A DNA stretch of 64,000 bases, from positions 1 to 64,000 of the forward strand of contig NZ_VOHE01000008.1 of NCBI RefSeq assembly GCF_007859305.1, in the 5' to 3' direction. The notes beneath the pieces are model-generated. The model saw only the letters and a list, made by a program, of their open reading frames with translations. It was not told the origin of the DNA and did not search any database. This document shows, piece after piece, positions 21,275-31,592 of this stretch. Positions within the stretch are counted from its first letter, which is position 1. Every line of letters starts with the position of its first letter. Source of the DNA: Luteimonas wenzhouensis (GTDB lineage: Bacteria > Pseudomonadota > Gammaproteobacteria > Xanthomonadales > Xanthomonadaceae). Position numbers and translations under genes: made by a program.

Positions 21275-22995
21275 TGGGGCTGCGCATCCGCCGGCGCGAA
21301 CCCGTCGCGCCCGGTCCGGGCTGGCCCGACTCGATCCCGCCGCTGCTGCGACGGATCTATGCCGCGCGCGGGATCCGCGATCCCGGGCTCGCACGTCCGC
21401 GCCTGGCGCAGCTGCCTTCGCCCGCGGGCCTGGGCGGGGTGGCGGAGGCGGTGCGCCTGCTCGCCGATGCCATTGCCCGTGACGTCCGCATCCTGGTGGT
21501 CGGGGACTTCGACGCCGACGGCGCAACCGCCTGCGCGGTCGCGGTGCGCGGCCTGCGCATGCTCGGTGCGCGCGACGTGGTCCATGCCGTGCCCAACCGC
21601 GCGCTGCACGGCTACGGCCTGTCGCCGGGCCTGGTGGAGGAACTGGCCGCACTGGACCCGGGCCTGCTGGTCACCGTGGACCACGGCGTGGCCTGCCACG
21701 CGGGGGTGGCCGCGGCGCGCGCCCGCGGCTGGCGGGTGCTGGTCACCGACCACCATCTTCCAGGCGACACGCTTCCGCCGGCCGACGCCATCGTCAACCC
21801 CAACCTGCGCGGCGACGTGTTCGCGTGCAAGGCGCTGGCCGGGGTCGGGGTGATTTTCTACGTGCTGCTGGCGCTGCGCGCGCGGCTGCGCGGGGACGGC
21901 GCGTTCGCCGCGCGCAGCGAGCCCGACCTGTCGCGCCTGCTCGACCTGGTCGCGGTCGGCACCGTGGCCGACCTGGTCCCGCTGGACGCCAGCAACCGGG
22001 CCCTGGTCGCGGCCGGCCTGCGACGCCTGCGCGCCGGCCAGGGCTGCGCCGGCCTGCAGGCGCTGGCCGAGGTGTCGGGCCGCCGCCTGGAGACGCTGAC
22101 CGCCGCCGACATCGGCTACGCCATCGCGCCGCGCCTCAACGCCGCCGGCCGGCTCGAGGACATGTCGCCCGGGATCGAATGCCTGCTCACCGATGATCCG
22201 GGGCGGGCGCACGAACTGGCCGGGCTGCTACACCGGATCAACGCCGAGCGCCGCGGCCTGCAGCAGGCAATGGTGGACGACGCCGAGGCGGCGCTGGCCC
22301 GGCTGCCGACGGCGGCCGGCGAGCCGCCGCCGGCGCTGTGCCTGTTCGACCCGGACTGGCATGCGGGCGTGGTGGGACTGGTCGCCTCGAAGATGAAGGA
22401 GCGGCTGCACCGGCCGGTGGTCGCATTCGCGCCGGCCGGGCCCGGCAGCCCGGAACTGCGCGGCTCGGCGCGTTCGATCCCGGGGCTGCATATCCGCGAC
22501 GTGCTTGCCGCCGTCGACAGCGCGCACCCGGGCCTGCTCGGCCGCTTCGGCGGCCACGCCATGGCCGCCGGCCTGAGCCTGCGCCGCGAGGCCCTCGCCG
22601 CGTTCGAGCAGGCCTTCGCCGCGGCCGTGCAGGCGGTGCTCGACCCGGCCCTGCTCCAGGCCGAGCTGCTCAGCGACGGCGAACTGCTGCCGGGCGAGTT
22701 CGACCGCTTCCATGCCGAGGCCATCCGCGACGGCGGGCCGTGGGGGCAGGGGTTCGCCGAACCGCTGTTCGACGGCGAGTTCGAGGTCCTCGACTGCCGG
22801 CCGGTGGGCGAGCGCCACCTGCGCCTGCGCCTGCGCGCCGACGGGGTGCGCACGCCGCTGGCCGCGATCCACTTCGGCGGGCAGCAGGACGCACCGCCCT
22901 CGCAGCACTGCCGCCTGGCCTACCGGCTGGCACCCGACGACTGGCGCGGCGGCGACGCGATCCAGCTGGTGGTCGAGCATCGCGAGCCGGCCTGA
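21274..22995 (+). CDS. recJ: Single-strand-specific exonuclease RecJ
   Basis: A 573-residue 5'-3' exonuclease. DHH-family motifs are in order: VVGDFDADGATACAVAVRGL, TVDHGVACHAG, LVTDHHLPGDTLPPADAIVN, and the DHHA1 half with HAGVVGLVASKMKERLHRPV and FGGHAMAAGLSLRREALAAF. It degrades single strands in RecF-pathway recombination and mismatch repair. Its ATG overlaps the upstream stop by one base (TGATG), which implies coupled translation. It converges on the acyltransferase gene with only six bases between the stops. Confidence 0.97.
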   Translation: MGLRIRRREPVAPGPGWPDSIPPLLRRIYAARGIRDPGLARPRLAQLPSPAGLGGVAEAVRLLADAIARDVRILVVGDFDADGATACAVAVRGLRMLGARDVVHAVPNRALHGYGLSPGLVEELAALDPGLLVTVDHGVACHAGVAAARARGWRVLVTDHHLPGDTLPPADAIVNPNLRGDVFACKALAGVGVIFYVLLALRARLRGDGAFAARSEPDLSRLLDLVAVGTVADLVPLDASNRALVAAGLRRLRAGQGCAGLQALAEVSGRRLETLTAADIGYAIAPRLNAAGRLEDMSPGIECLLTDDPGRAHELAGLLHRINAERRGLQQAMVDDAEAALARLPTAAGEPPPALCLFDPDWHAGVVGLVASKMKERLHRPVVAFAPAGPGSPELRGSARSIPGLHIRDVLAAVDSAHPGLLGRFGGHAMAAGLSLRREALAAFEQAFAAAVQAVLDPALLQAELLSDGELLPGEFDRFHAEAIRDGGPWGQGFAEPLFDGEFEVLDCRPVGERHLRLRLRADGVRTPLAAIHFGGQQDAPPSQHCRLAYRLAPDDWRGGDAIQLVVEHREPA

Positions 22996-23001
22996 GCCGC
23001 C

Positions 23002-24243
23002 TCAGGCGCCCCGGGTGCCGGCGACGCGACCACGGCCGTCGCCCGCCTGGCCCGCGGCCGACGCGGCGCGTCCGCCGGCGAGGGGCTTGAGGCCGAACAG
23101 CGGCCGCAGCACGGGGACCCGCTTCACCGCCTCGTAGCCGGCGAAGGACAGGGCGAGGGTGAGTACCACCAGCAGTGGCCCTTCCAGCAGCGGCGGCAGC
23201 ACGGCCGGGCGCAGGTGCCAGGCCAGCACCACGATGATCGTCTGGTGCAGGATGTAGACCGGGAAGACCGCCTGCGACAGGTAGCGCAGGACCGGGCCGT
23301 CGCCCGGGGCCAGGCGGCGGGCGAAGCCGAGCACGGCGACGATCGCGCACCACTGGTCCAGCCCCCAGGCCACGCGCATGGCCAGCCGCAGCCCGGTGGG
23401 CGGCGCCTGCCCGGCCAGGCCGGCGTAGTACCCCGCGATCGCCGCCCAGCTGGCCAGCCACAGCCACAGCGCGGGCCAGCGCACCCGCTCGATGGCGTCC
23501 CAGACGCGGTCGCTGCGCGCGACCAGGAACCCCAGCAGGAACACGGTGAAATACTGGGCGTGGTTGTACCAGTCGTCGACCAGGGCATGGGTCGACTGGA
23601 AGCGCCCGACCAGCAGCACGCGCACCAGGGCGAGCAGCAGCGCGGGCGCCAGCAGCACCGTCGGGCCGGCGGCCAGCAGCGTGTCCAGCCGCGCCCCCGC
23701 GCGCTCCATCGCCCGCGGCGCAAGGCGCAGCAGCAGCCAGGCCGCCACCGTATACGCCCACAGGTAGGCCACGAACCACAGGTGGTTCCAGGTCGGCACG
23801 ATCAGGCAATCGTCGCCGCGGCAGAAGCCCTGGTCCGCGGCCAGGTAGCGGGCCCAGAAGGCGAGGTAGCCGTCGTGGTAGCCGCCGGGCAGCTTCTCCA
23901 CCACTTCGTAGTACGCCTGTGGTGGCACGACCACCAGCATGCCGAAGGCCAGCGGCACCAGCAGCCGCCACGAGCGCGCACCGAGGAACCGCACGCGACC
24001 GCCGCCGGTCTCGGCCTCGCGCCGCGCACGGGCCAGGAGGAACGCGGTGGCCACGCCCGAGACCAGGAACAGCAGCGACAGCCGCCAGGGCGAGCTGAGC
24101 ATCATCAACGGCTCCAGCGCGCGCCCGGCGTGCGGACTGTTGATGTGCCAGTCCCAGCTCACGTAGTACATGCCCACGTGGTAGAGCACCAGCAGGCCGA
24201 AGGCGAGGATGCGGACCCAGTCGAGATCGTGGCGTCGTGACAT
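23002..24243 (-). CDS. Acyltransferase 3 family membrane protein (OpgC-like)
   Basis: A 413-residue integral membrane protein with about ten hydrophobic segments. The start MSRRHDLDWVRILAFGLLVL then YHVGMYYVSWDWHINS carries the conserved histidine of acyltransferase-3 enzymes and resembles the OpgC/MdoC type that succinylates periplasmic glucans. SLLFLVSGVATAFLLARARR, WNHLWFVAYLWAY and LSQAVFPVYILHQTIIVVLA are also typical. The likely reaction is O-acylation of a cell-surface sugar or glucan; the real acceptor is unknown. It is divergent from the LytTR regulator, which is a reasonable candidate for its regulator. Its presence between recJ and the rpfD-like gene is an addition to the rpf order I recall from Xanthomonas. 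Confidence 0.85.
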   Translation of the reverse strand: MSRRHDLDWVRILAFGLLVLYHVGMYYVSWDWHINSPHAGRALEPLMMLSSPWRLSLLFLVSGVATAFLLARARREAETGGGRVRFLGARSWRLLVPLAFGMLVVVPPQAYYEVVEKLPGGYHDGYLAFWARYLAADQGFCRGDDCLIVPTWNHLWFVAYLWAYTVAAWLLLRLAPRAMERAGARLDTLLAAGPTVLLAPALLLALVRVLLVGRFQSTHALVDDWYNHAQYFTVFLLGFLVARSDRVWDAIERVRWPALWLWLASWAAIAGYYAGLAGQAPPTGLRLAMRVAWGLDQWCAIVAVLGFARRLAPGDGPVLRYLSQAVFPVYILHQTIIVVLAWHLRPAVLPPLLEGPLLVVLTLALSFAGYEAVKRVPVLRPLFGLKPLAGGRAASAAGQAGDGRGRVAGTRGA

Positions 24244-24388
24244 GGCGGAGGATTTCCTGGGGACCGGGCGAGGGTGGGCGTCGCCCGGATCCCCGGCAAG
24301 ACCGCGGTGACCAGGCGACCGCTCCCGGGGACGAACCGCGGGCCCGCGGGGACCGCCTCCGGGCCGTGCCCCGTAGAATGGCCGCCCC

Positions 24389-25261
24389 ATGGCAGAACCG
24401 GCGACCCTCTATGAACGCTATGCGCCCTGGCGGCGCTGGGCCGAGGCCGGGTTCGTGGTCCTGGTCGTGGCCGGCAACGCGGTGGGCAACGCTGTCACCG
24501 CCTGGATCGAGCTCGCCCGCTACCCGTACAACCCGTTCCAGCGCTGGGAGCCGGCGGTCTGGGAGGGCAGCAGCGCGGTGATGTGGCTGCTGCTGGTCCC
24601 GCTGGTCGCGTGCCTGCTGCGCCGTTACCCGACCCACTGGGACAACTGGCATCGCCGCCTGCCGCTGCACCTGGCCGCGAGCGTCGTGGTCTCGCTGGCG
24701 CACGTGCTCGGGATGGTGGCGCTGCGGGTGCTGGCCTACCGCTGGCAGGGCATGGACTATGACTTCGGCCCCTGGCCGCGCGAACTGCTGTACGAGTACC
24801 TCAAGGACGTGCGCGTCTATGCGGCCATCGTGTTCGTGGTCGAGGGCTACCGTTTCCTGCTGCGCCGCATGCAGGGCGAGGCGAGCCTGCTGGGCGCCCC
24901 CGACGAAGGGCCGGCGGTGGAGCCGCTGGAGCGGCCGGAGCGCTTCCTGGTGCGCAAGCTGGGGCGCGAGTTCCTGGTCGCGGCCGCGGACATCGAATGG
25001 CTCCAGGCCGCCGGCAACTACGTCAACCTGCGGGTGCGCGGCCACGACTATCCGCTGCGCAGCACCCTGGGCGGGATCGCCGCGCGCCTGGATCCGCAGC
25101 GCTTCGTGCGGATCCACCGCAGCTACATCGTCAACCTCGATCACGTGGCCTCGATCGAGCCGCTCGACACCGGCGATGCGCGCCTGCAGCTCAGGGATGG
25201 CGGCGTGCTGCCGGTCAGCCGCAGCTACCGCGCGCAGTTGCGCGAACGCTTCGGCACCTGA
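24389..25261 (+). CDS. rpfD: Membrane-anchored LytTR transcription regulator (RpfD-like)
   Basis: A 290-residue protein. The first 160 residues contain four predicted membrane helices (for example AGFVVLVVAGNAVGNAVTAW, VMWLLLVPLVACLL, LHLAASVVVSLAHVLGMVAL and YAAIVFVVEGYRFLL). The C-terminal 100 residues are a LytTR DNA-binding domain (ADIEWLQAAGNYVNLRVRGH, LDPQRFVRIHRSYIVNLDHV, DGGVLPVSRSYRAQLRERF). Membrane LytTR regulators sense at the membrane and bind DNA directly, without a receiver domain. Its place between recJ and prfB matches rpfD of Xanthomonas. It is divergent from the acyltransferase gene across 145 bases. Confidence 0.87.
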   Translation: MAEPATLYERYAPWRRWAEAGFVVLVVAGNAVGNAVTAWIELARYPYNPFQRWEPAVWEGSSAVMWLLLVPLVACLLRRYPTHWDNWHRRLPLHLAASVVVSLAHVLGMVALRVLAYRWQGMDYDFGPWPRELLYEYLKDVRVYAAIVFVVEGYRFLLRRMQGEASLLGAPDEGPAVEPLERPERFLVRKLGREFLVAAADIEWLQAAGNYVNLRVRGHDYPLRSTLGGIAARLDPQRFVRIHRSYIVNLDHVASIEPLDTGDARLQLRDGGVLPVSRSYRAQLRERFGT

Positions 25262-25311
25262 CCACGCCGAGTCGCGTGGCCGGCCCGGCGCCTGCAGGGG
25301 CGCGGCCGGAT

Positions 25312-25320
25312 TGCTAGAAT
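25312..25320 (+). promoter_or_regulatory. Extended -10 promoter of prfB
   Basis: TG-C-TAGAAT at 25312-25320 is an extended -10 element. Transcription would begin near 25327, giving a 5' untranslated region of about 25 bases before the prfB ATG at 25352. No good -35 box is seen, as is common for extended -10 promoters. It would serve prfB and lysS. Confidence 0.5.
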
Positions 25321-25351
25321 TGCCGGCTGTTTATCCCCGTGAACGGCTGCC

Positions 25352-26480
25352 ATGATCGAACTCAATCCCGTGCGCCAGCGCATCGCCGACCTGGTCGGCC
25401 GCCTGGACGCGCTCAGGGGGTTTCTTTGACTACGATGCCAAGCGCGAACGGCTCGAGGAAGTAGAGCGCGAGCTGGAGCATCCCGACGTCTGGAACGACC
25501 CGGCCCGCGCCCAGGCGCTGGGCCGCGAACGCTCCATCCTCGACAAGACGGTGAACGGCATCCGGCGCCTGAGCGAGGGCCTGGCCGGGGCCGCCGAACT
25601 GCTGGAACTGGCCGAGGCCGAAGGCGACGAGGAAACCGCGCAGGCGGTGGCCGAGGACGTCGACGGCTACCAGAAGGGCGTCGAGCAGCTCGAGTTCCAG
25701 CGCATGTTCTCCGGCGAGATGGACAGCGCCAACGCGTTCGTCGACATCCAGGCCGGCGCCGGCGGCACCGAGGCCCAGGACTGGGCCGAGATGCTGCTGC
25801 GCATGTACCTGCGCTGGTGCGAATCGCGCGGCTGGAAGACCGAGCTGCTGGAGGCGTCCGGCGGCGACGTGGCCGGGATCAAGTCGGCCACCTTCCGGGT
25901 GGAAGGCGAGTACGCCTACGGCTGGCTCAAGACCGAGACCGGCGTGCACCGCCTGGTGCGCAAGTCGCCGTTCGACTCGGACAACCGCCGCCACACCAGC
26001 TTCACCTCGGTGTTCGTCTCGCCCGAGGTGGACGACGACATCGCCATCGACATCAACCCGGCCGACCTCAGGACCGACGTGTACCGCTCGTCCGGCGCCG
26101 GCGGCCAGCACGTGAACAAGACCGAGTCGGCGGTGCGCATCACCCACGTGCCCACCGGGATCGTGGTGGCCTGCCAGACCGAGCGCAGCCAGCACGCCAA
26201 CCGCGACCGCGCGATGAAGATGCTGGCCGCGAAGCTCTACGAGTTCGAGCTGCAGAAGCGCAACGCCGAGAAGGACGCGGTGGAGGCCAGCAAGTCCGAC
26301 ATCGGCTGGGGCAGCCAGATCCGCAACTACGTGCTCGACCAGAGCCGGATCAAGGACCTGCGTACCGGGATCGAGCGCAGCGATACCCAGAAGGTGCTCG
26401 ACGGCGACCTGGACGAGTTCGTCGAGGCCAGCCTCAAGGCCGGCCTCGAGGCCGGCGCCAAACGCAGCGACGCGGTCTGA
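25352..26480 (+). CDS. prfB: Peptide chain release factor 2, with programmed +1 frameshift
   Basis: Release factor for UGA and UAA codons, 375 residues after frameshifting. The first frame starts at ATG 25352 and runs 25 codons to CTT, then an in-frame TGA at 25427-25429. Reading resumes one base later at GAC 25428 and continues to the TGA at 26480. The second frame holds the codon-recognition SPF motif ([15 protein letters not shown]) and the catalytic GGQ ([20 protein letters not shown]). Scarcity of RF2 lets the ribosome slip at CTT TGA and so make more RF2, a classic autoregulatory loop. This is not a pseudogene. lysS follows after 86 bases. Confidence 0.98.
25414..25430 (+). promoter_or_regulatory. 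prfB frameshift signal
   Basis: AGGGGG, a Shine-Dalgarno-like element at 25415-25420, precedes the slip site CTT TGA C (25424-25430) with the canonical short spacing. Pairing with 16S rRNA at this distance pushes the ribosome forward by one base when UGA decoding is slow. Confidence 0.96.
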
Positions 26481-26566
26481 CGCGCCTCCGGCCGCCGGCG
26501 CCGCGGCCGCCACCGCCATCCGCCGACCGGCGGCATCCACCCGATCCATCCCACAGGCAACGCACC

Positions 26567-28084
<1,518 letters not shown>

Positions 28085-28117
28085 ACGCCGGGGCGTGGGG
28101 CCGGACCTGCCGCAGGC

Positions 28118-28134
28118 TGCGCACAATGTGCGCA
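28118..28134. repeat. Perfect palindrome between lysS and rpfG
   Basis: TGCGCACAATGTGCGCA consists of two perfect 8-base arms around a single A. It is 34 bases after the lysS stop and 182 bases before the rpfG start. The one-base centre makes a hairpin poor, and TTTAG follows on the plus strand only, so a protein-binding operator is as likely as a terminator. Confidence 0.5.
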
Positions 28135-28315
28135 TTTAGGGCATGATCTGCGTCCATGGATGGCCCCTGCGCGGGGCGGTTCCCGTGCATTGGGGTGGAT
28201 GAGCCGCGGAAACAGGGAGGTCTCGGGCTTGGGCACAGGACTTGCTTACGAAGTCGACAGGCGGCGGTCAGAAAGCGGACGAACCGGCCGGTCGCCACGA
28301 GGACCTGCCGCGCCA

Positions 28316-29380
28316 ATGAACATCGTCATCGTCGACGACCAGACTTCCGCCCGCACGATGCTGCGGCACATCCTCGAGGACATCAGCCCCGAGCTGGAGG
28401 TGATCGATTTCGGCGATCCCCAGCAGGCGTTGCGCTGGTGCGAGGAGAACCGCCCCGACCTGCTGCTGCTCGACTACCGCATGCCGGTGATCGACGGGCT
28501 CGAGTTCGCGCGCCGCTTCCGCAAGCCGCTGCTGCACCGCGACGTGCCGATCGTGCTGGTGACCGTGGTTGGCGACGAGCCGATCCGCCAGGCCGCCCTC
28601 GACGCCGGGGTGATCGATTTCCTGGTCAAGCCGGTGCGTCCGCGCGAACTGCGCGCGCGCTGCCGCAACCTGCTGCAGCAGCGCCAGCAGTCCGAATCCA
28701 TCAAGCAGCGCGCGCTCTCGCTCGAGCAGCGCCTGCTGTCGAGCATGCACGAGGTCGAGGAACGCGAGCGCGAGACCCTGAGCCGCCTGGCGCGCGCGAT
28801 CGAGTACCGCGACTCCGGCAACAGCGCCAATCTCGCGCGCCTGGCCGCCATCGCCGGCCTGATCGCCGAGCAGCTGGGCATGTTCGAGGACGAGGTGCGG
28901 ATGATCGAGCTGGCCGCGCCGCTGCACGACATCGGCAAGATCGCGATCCCCGATTCGGTGCTGCTCAAGCCCGGTCCGCTGGACCCGGAGGAAATGGCCC
29001 GGATGCGCGAGCACCCGCGGATCGGCCACGAGCTGCTCAGCGGCAGCCAGAACCGCTTCATCCAGATGGGGGCGGTGATCGCGCTGCGCCACCAGGAGCG
29101 CTACGACGGCAGCGGCTACCCCGACGGCTTGGCCGGCGACGAGATCCCGCTCGAGGCGCGGATCGTGGCCGTGGCCGACGTGTTCGACGCCCTGGTCTCG
29201 ACCCGGCCGTACAAGCGCGCCTGGACCATCGACGAGGCGCTGGAGTACATCGAGCAGAACGCCGGTTCGCTGTTCGACCCGGCCTGCGTGCGGGCCTTGC
29301 TCAAGGACCGCAGCCGGATCGACGCCATCTGCCAGCGGTTCGGGCCGCTGCCGCCGCCCGAGGCAGGGACGGGTGGATAG
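28316..29380 (+). CDS. rpfG: Response regulator RpfG, cyclic di-GMP phosphodiesterase (HD-GYP)
   Basis: A 354-residue two-domain regulator. The receiver (residues 1-120) has the acidic pair D7/D8, phospho-acceptor D53 (LLLLDYRMPVIDG) and K105. The HD-GYP domain has the HD pair H204-D205 (APLHDIGKIAIPDSVLLKPG) and the GYP loop at 267-269 (RHQERYDGSGYPDGLAG). In Xanthomonas, phosphorylated RpfG hydrolyses cyclic di-GMP in response to DSF, controlling extracellular enzymes, motility and biofilm dispersal. ATG 28316 puts the receiver at the N-terminus; longer forms add residues with no domain. Its stop overlaps the rpfC start by 8 bases, so the two are coupled. There is no rpfH between them. Confidence 0.95.
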   Translation: MNIVIVDDQTSARTMLRHILEDISPELEVIDFGDPQQALRWCEENRPDLLLLDYRMPVIDGLEFARRFRKPLLHRDVPIVLVTVVGDEPIRQAALDAGVIDFLVKPVRPRELRARCRNLLQQRQQSESIKQRALSLEQRLLSSMHEVEERERETLSRLARAIEYRDSGNSANLARLAAIAGLIAEQLGMFEDEVRMIELAAPLHDIGKIAIPDSVLLKPGPLDPEEMARMREHPRIGHELLSGSQNRFIQMGAVIALRHQERYDGSGYPDGLAGDEIPLEARIVAVADVFDALVSTRPYKRAWTIDEALEYIEQNAGSLFDPACVRALLKDRSRIDAICQRFGPLPPPEAGTGG

Positions 29381-31553
29381 CCTGCGGACATTGCCCGCGG
29401 CCGTGCGTGCGCGGCTGAGCGGCCGTCCCGACAGCGAGCACGGGCAGGCGCTGGTGCGCCTGGTCATCGCCTTCCTGATCCTGAGCTACCTGGGCTGGCT
29501 GCGGCTGCGCGGGCAGGGGGCCTGGATCGACGCGCCGCTCGCGGTGATGGCCGGCGAGGCCGTGATCGCCGCGGCGATCATGGGCGCGATCCTGCTGCGC
29601 CCCGGCGTCTCGCACGTGCGCCGCTGGGTCGGCATGGTGACCGACTACGCGACCCTGGCCACGCTGATGCTGCTGGGCGGGGCCGAGATGGCGCCGCTGT
29701 ACGTGATCATCCTCTGGGTCACGATCGGCAACGGCATGCGCTACGGGCGCAACTACCTGCGGTCGGCCTCGGGCCTGGCCGCGGTGTCGTTCCTGGCCGT
29801 GATTCTGTTCTCCGACTACTGGCAGCAACAGCCGCACCTGGCCGCCGGCCTGCTGATCGGCGCGGTTGCGGTGCCGATGTACCTGTCCTCGCTGCTGCAC
29901 GACCTGCATCGCGCCACCGCCGAGGCCAAGCGCGCCAACGAGGCCAAGTCGCGCTTCCTGGCCAGCATGAGCCACGAGTTCCGCTCTCCGCTCAACGGCA
30001 TCATCGGTATGGCCGAACTGTTGCGGAGCATGAAGCTCGACGCCGAGCAGCGCGAATGCGCCGAGGTCATCCACACCTCCGCGCACAGCCTGCTGCTGCT
30101 GGTCGACGACGTCCTCGACATCTCGGCGATCGAGGCCGGCAAGCTCAGCCGCAAGGACGCCGACTTCGAACTCCCGGAGGTGCTCCGGCGGGTGCGCCAG
30201 ATGCTGCAGCCCCAGGCCGAGGCCAAGTCGTTGCGCCTGAGCGTGGAGCAGGACGAGGACGTGCCGTCGAGCCTGCACGGCGACGGCGCCTACCTCACCC
30301 AGATCCTCCTCAACCTGGTCCACAACGCGATCAAGTTCACCCCGGCCGGCTCGGTGTCGCTGCGGGTCAGCCTGCTCGAAGGCGGCGAGGGGAGGGCGCG
30401 CCTGCGCTTCTCGGTCCGCGACACCGGCATCGGTATCCCCGACGAGCACAAGCAGCGGATCTTCCAGGCCTTCGAACAGGTCGACTCCGGTCCGAGCAGG
30501 CGCTTCGGCGGTACCGGCCTGGGCACGACCATCGCCCAGACCCTGGCGCGGCTGATGGGCGGCGAGGTCGCGCTCGGCGACAACCCCGGCGGCGGCAGCC
30601 ACTTCTGGGCTGATGTCCCGTTCGAGGTGCGCGCGGTCGAGGTCGAGCCCGAGCCGGGGACGGGGCATCGCCACAGCAACGTGGTTTCGTTCGACGACCC
30701 GTTCGTGCGGCACCGCGCCCGGGTGCGCGGGTTGCGCATCCTGGTGGCGGACGACCAGCACGCCAACCGTCGGGTGCTGGTCCGGATCCTGGAGAAGGCG
30801 GGCCACGCGGTGGTCACGGCCACCAACGGCGACGAGGCTCTCGACCGGCTCGAGGACGGCGGGATCGATCTGGCGATCCTGGACATGCACATGCCGCAGG
30901 TCAGCGGCATCGACGTCATCAAGCACCTGCGCTTCATGCAGGCCGGTGGCCCGCGTACGCCGGTGATCGTGCTCAGCGCCGACGCCACCCCGCAGGCCTC
31001 CGAGCAGGCGGGCGCGGCCGGCGCCCGCGCATTCCTGACCAAGCCGGTGGTGGTCGGGAAGCTGCTGGAGACGATCGCCGAGACGGTGCGGGCCCAGGAC
31101 CAGGCGCCGCAGGAGGCCGCCAGGCCGGTCGACGACCTGGTCCAGCCGGCCCCGGCCCATTCGGAGCTGCTCGAAGAACTGGCGGAGATGGGGCTGGGTG
31201 ACGAGTTCCTGGTGTCCTTCGTCGACCAGTGCCTCAAGGACGCTGCTTCGTGCGTGGTGAACCTGGGCGAGGCCGGCCGCCGGCGCGACTGGGGCGAGTT
31301 CCGCGACGCGGCCCACGCGCTCAAGGGCATCGTCCAGAACCTGGGCGCCTGGACGATCGCCGAGCGTTGCCAGCACATCATGCGCGCCGGGGACGACTTC
31401 CTCGGCCGCGAGCACGGCCGGCTGGTCGACGAACTCGGGACCCAGCTGCACGTCACCGCGCAGCAGAGCAAGCGGGAGGTGGAGCGCATCCTGCGCAGCC
31501 ATGCCTCCCCCGGGGATGCCGGGCACGGCGGCCCGCGGCCCGACGCCTCCTGA
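29373..31553 (+). CDS. rpfC: Hybrid sensor kinase RpfC, DSF receptor
   Basis: A 726-residue hybrid kinase. Residues 1-175 hold an N-terminal segment and about five membrane helices, then a HisKA domain with H201 (FLASMSHEFRSPLNGIIGMA), an ATPase (RDTGIGIPDEHKQRIFQAFE, FGGTGLGTTIAQ), a receiver with D504 (LDLAILDMHMP region) and K557, and a C-terminal Hpt domain with H648 (DAAHALKGIVQNLGA). The segment before the first helix, RLSGRPDSEHGQ, keeps the Arg, Asp, Ser and Glu of the short region reported to bind DSF in Xanthomonas RpfC. RpfC phosphorylates RpfG and, in its receiver, restrains RpfF. The GTG start at 29373 overlaps rpfG by 8 bases. It converges on rpfF. Confidence 0.96.
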   Translation: MDSLRTLPAAVRARLSGRPDSEHGQALVRLVIAFLILSYLGWLRLRGQGAWIDAPLAVMAGEAVIAAAIMGAILLRPGVSHVRRWVGMVTDYATLATLMLLGGAEMAPLYVIILWVTIGNGMRYGRNYLRSASGLAAVSFLAVILFSDYWQQQPHLAAGLLIGAVAVPMYLSSLLHDLHRATAEAKRANEAKSRFLASMSHEFRSPLNGIIGMAELLRSMKLDAEQRECAEVIHTSAHSLLLLVDDVLDISAIEAGKLSRKDADFELPEVLRRVRQMLQPQAEAKSLRLSVEQDEDVPSSLHGDGAYLTQILLNLVHNAIKFTPAGSVSLRVSLLEGGEGRARLRFSVRDTGIGIPDEHKQRIFQAFEQVDSGPSRRFGGTGLGTTIAQTLARLMGGEVALGDNPGGGSHFWADVPFEVRAVEVEPEPGTGHRHSNVVSFDDPFVRHRARVRGLRILVADDQHANRRVLVRILEKAGHAVVTATNGDEALDRLEDGGIDLAILDMHMPQVSGIDVIKHLRFMQAGGPRTPVIVLSADATPQASEQAGAAGARAFLTKPVVVGKLLETIAETVRAQDQAPQEAARPVDDLVQPAPAHSELLEELAEMGLGDEFLVSFVDQCLKDAASCVVNLGEAGRRRDWGEFRDAAHALKGIVQNLGAWTIAERCQHIMRAGDDFLGREHGRLVDELGTQLHVTAQQSKREVERILRSHASPGDAGHGGPRPDAS

Positions 31554-31592
31554 TCCGGCGGGGCCCTGCCTGGGCCCCGCGCCGGCGGATCA
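31551..31592. terminator. Bidirectional hairpin between rpfC and rpfF
   Basis: An inverted repeat with arms TGATCCGGC..GGGGCCC and GGGCCCC..GCCGGCGGATCA around a short loop fills the whole gap between the convergent genes. Both stop codons (rpfC TGA 31551-31553 and rpfF TGA 31592-31590) lie in the stem ends. There is no T-run on either side, so termination may need Rho or the stem may protect both 3' ends. Confidence 0.6.

Noticed and set aside
29360-29400. An rpfH gene between rpfG and rpfC
   Set aside because: rpfG and rpfC overlap by 8 bases, leaving no room; no second copy of the RpfC sensor region is seen.
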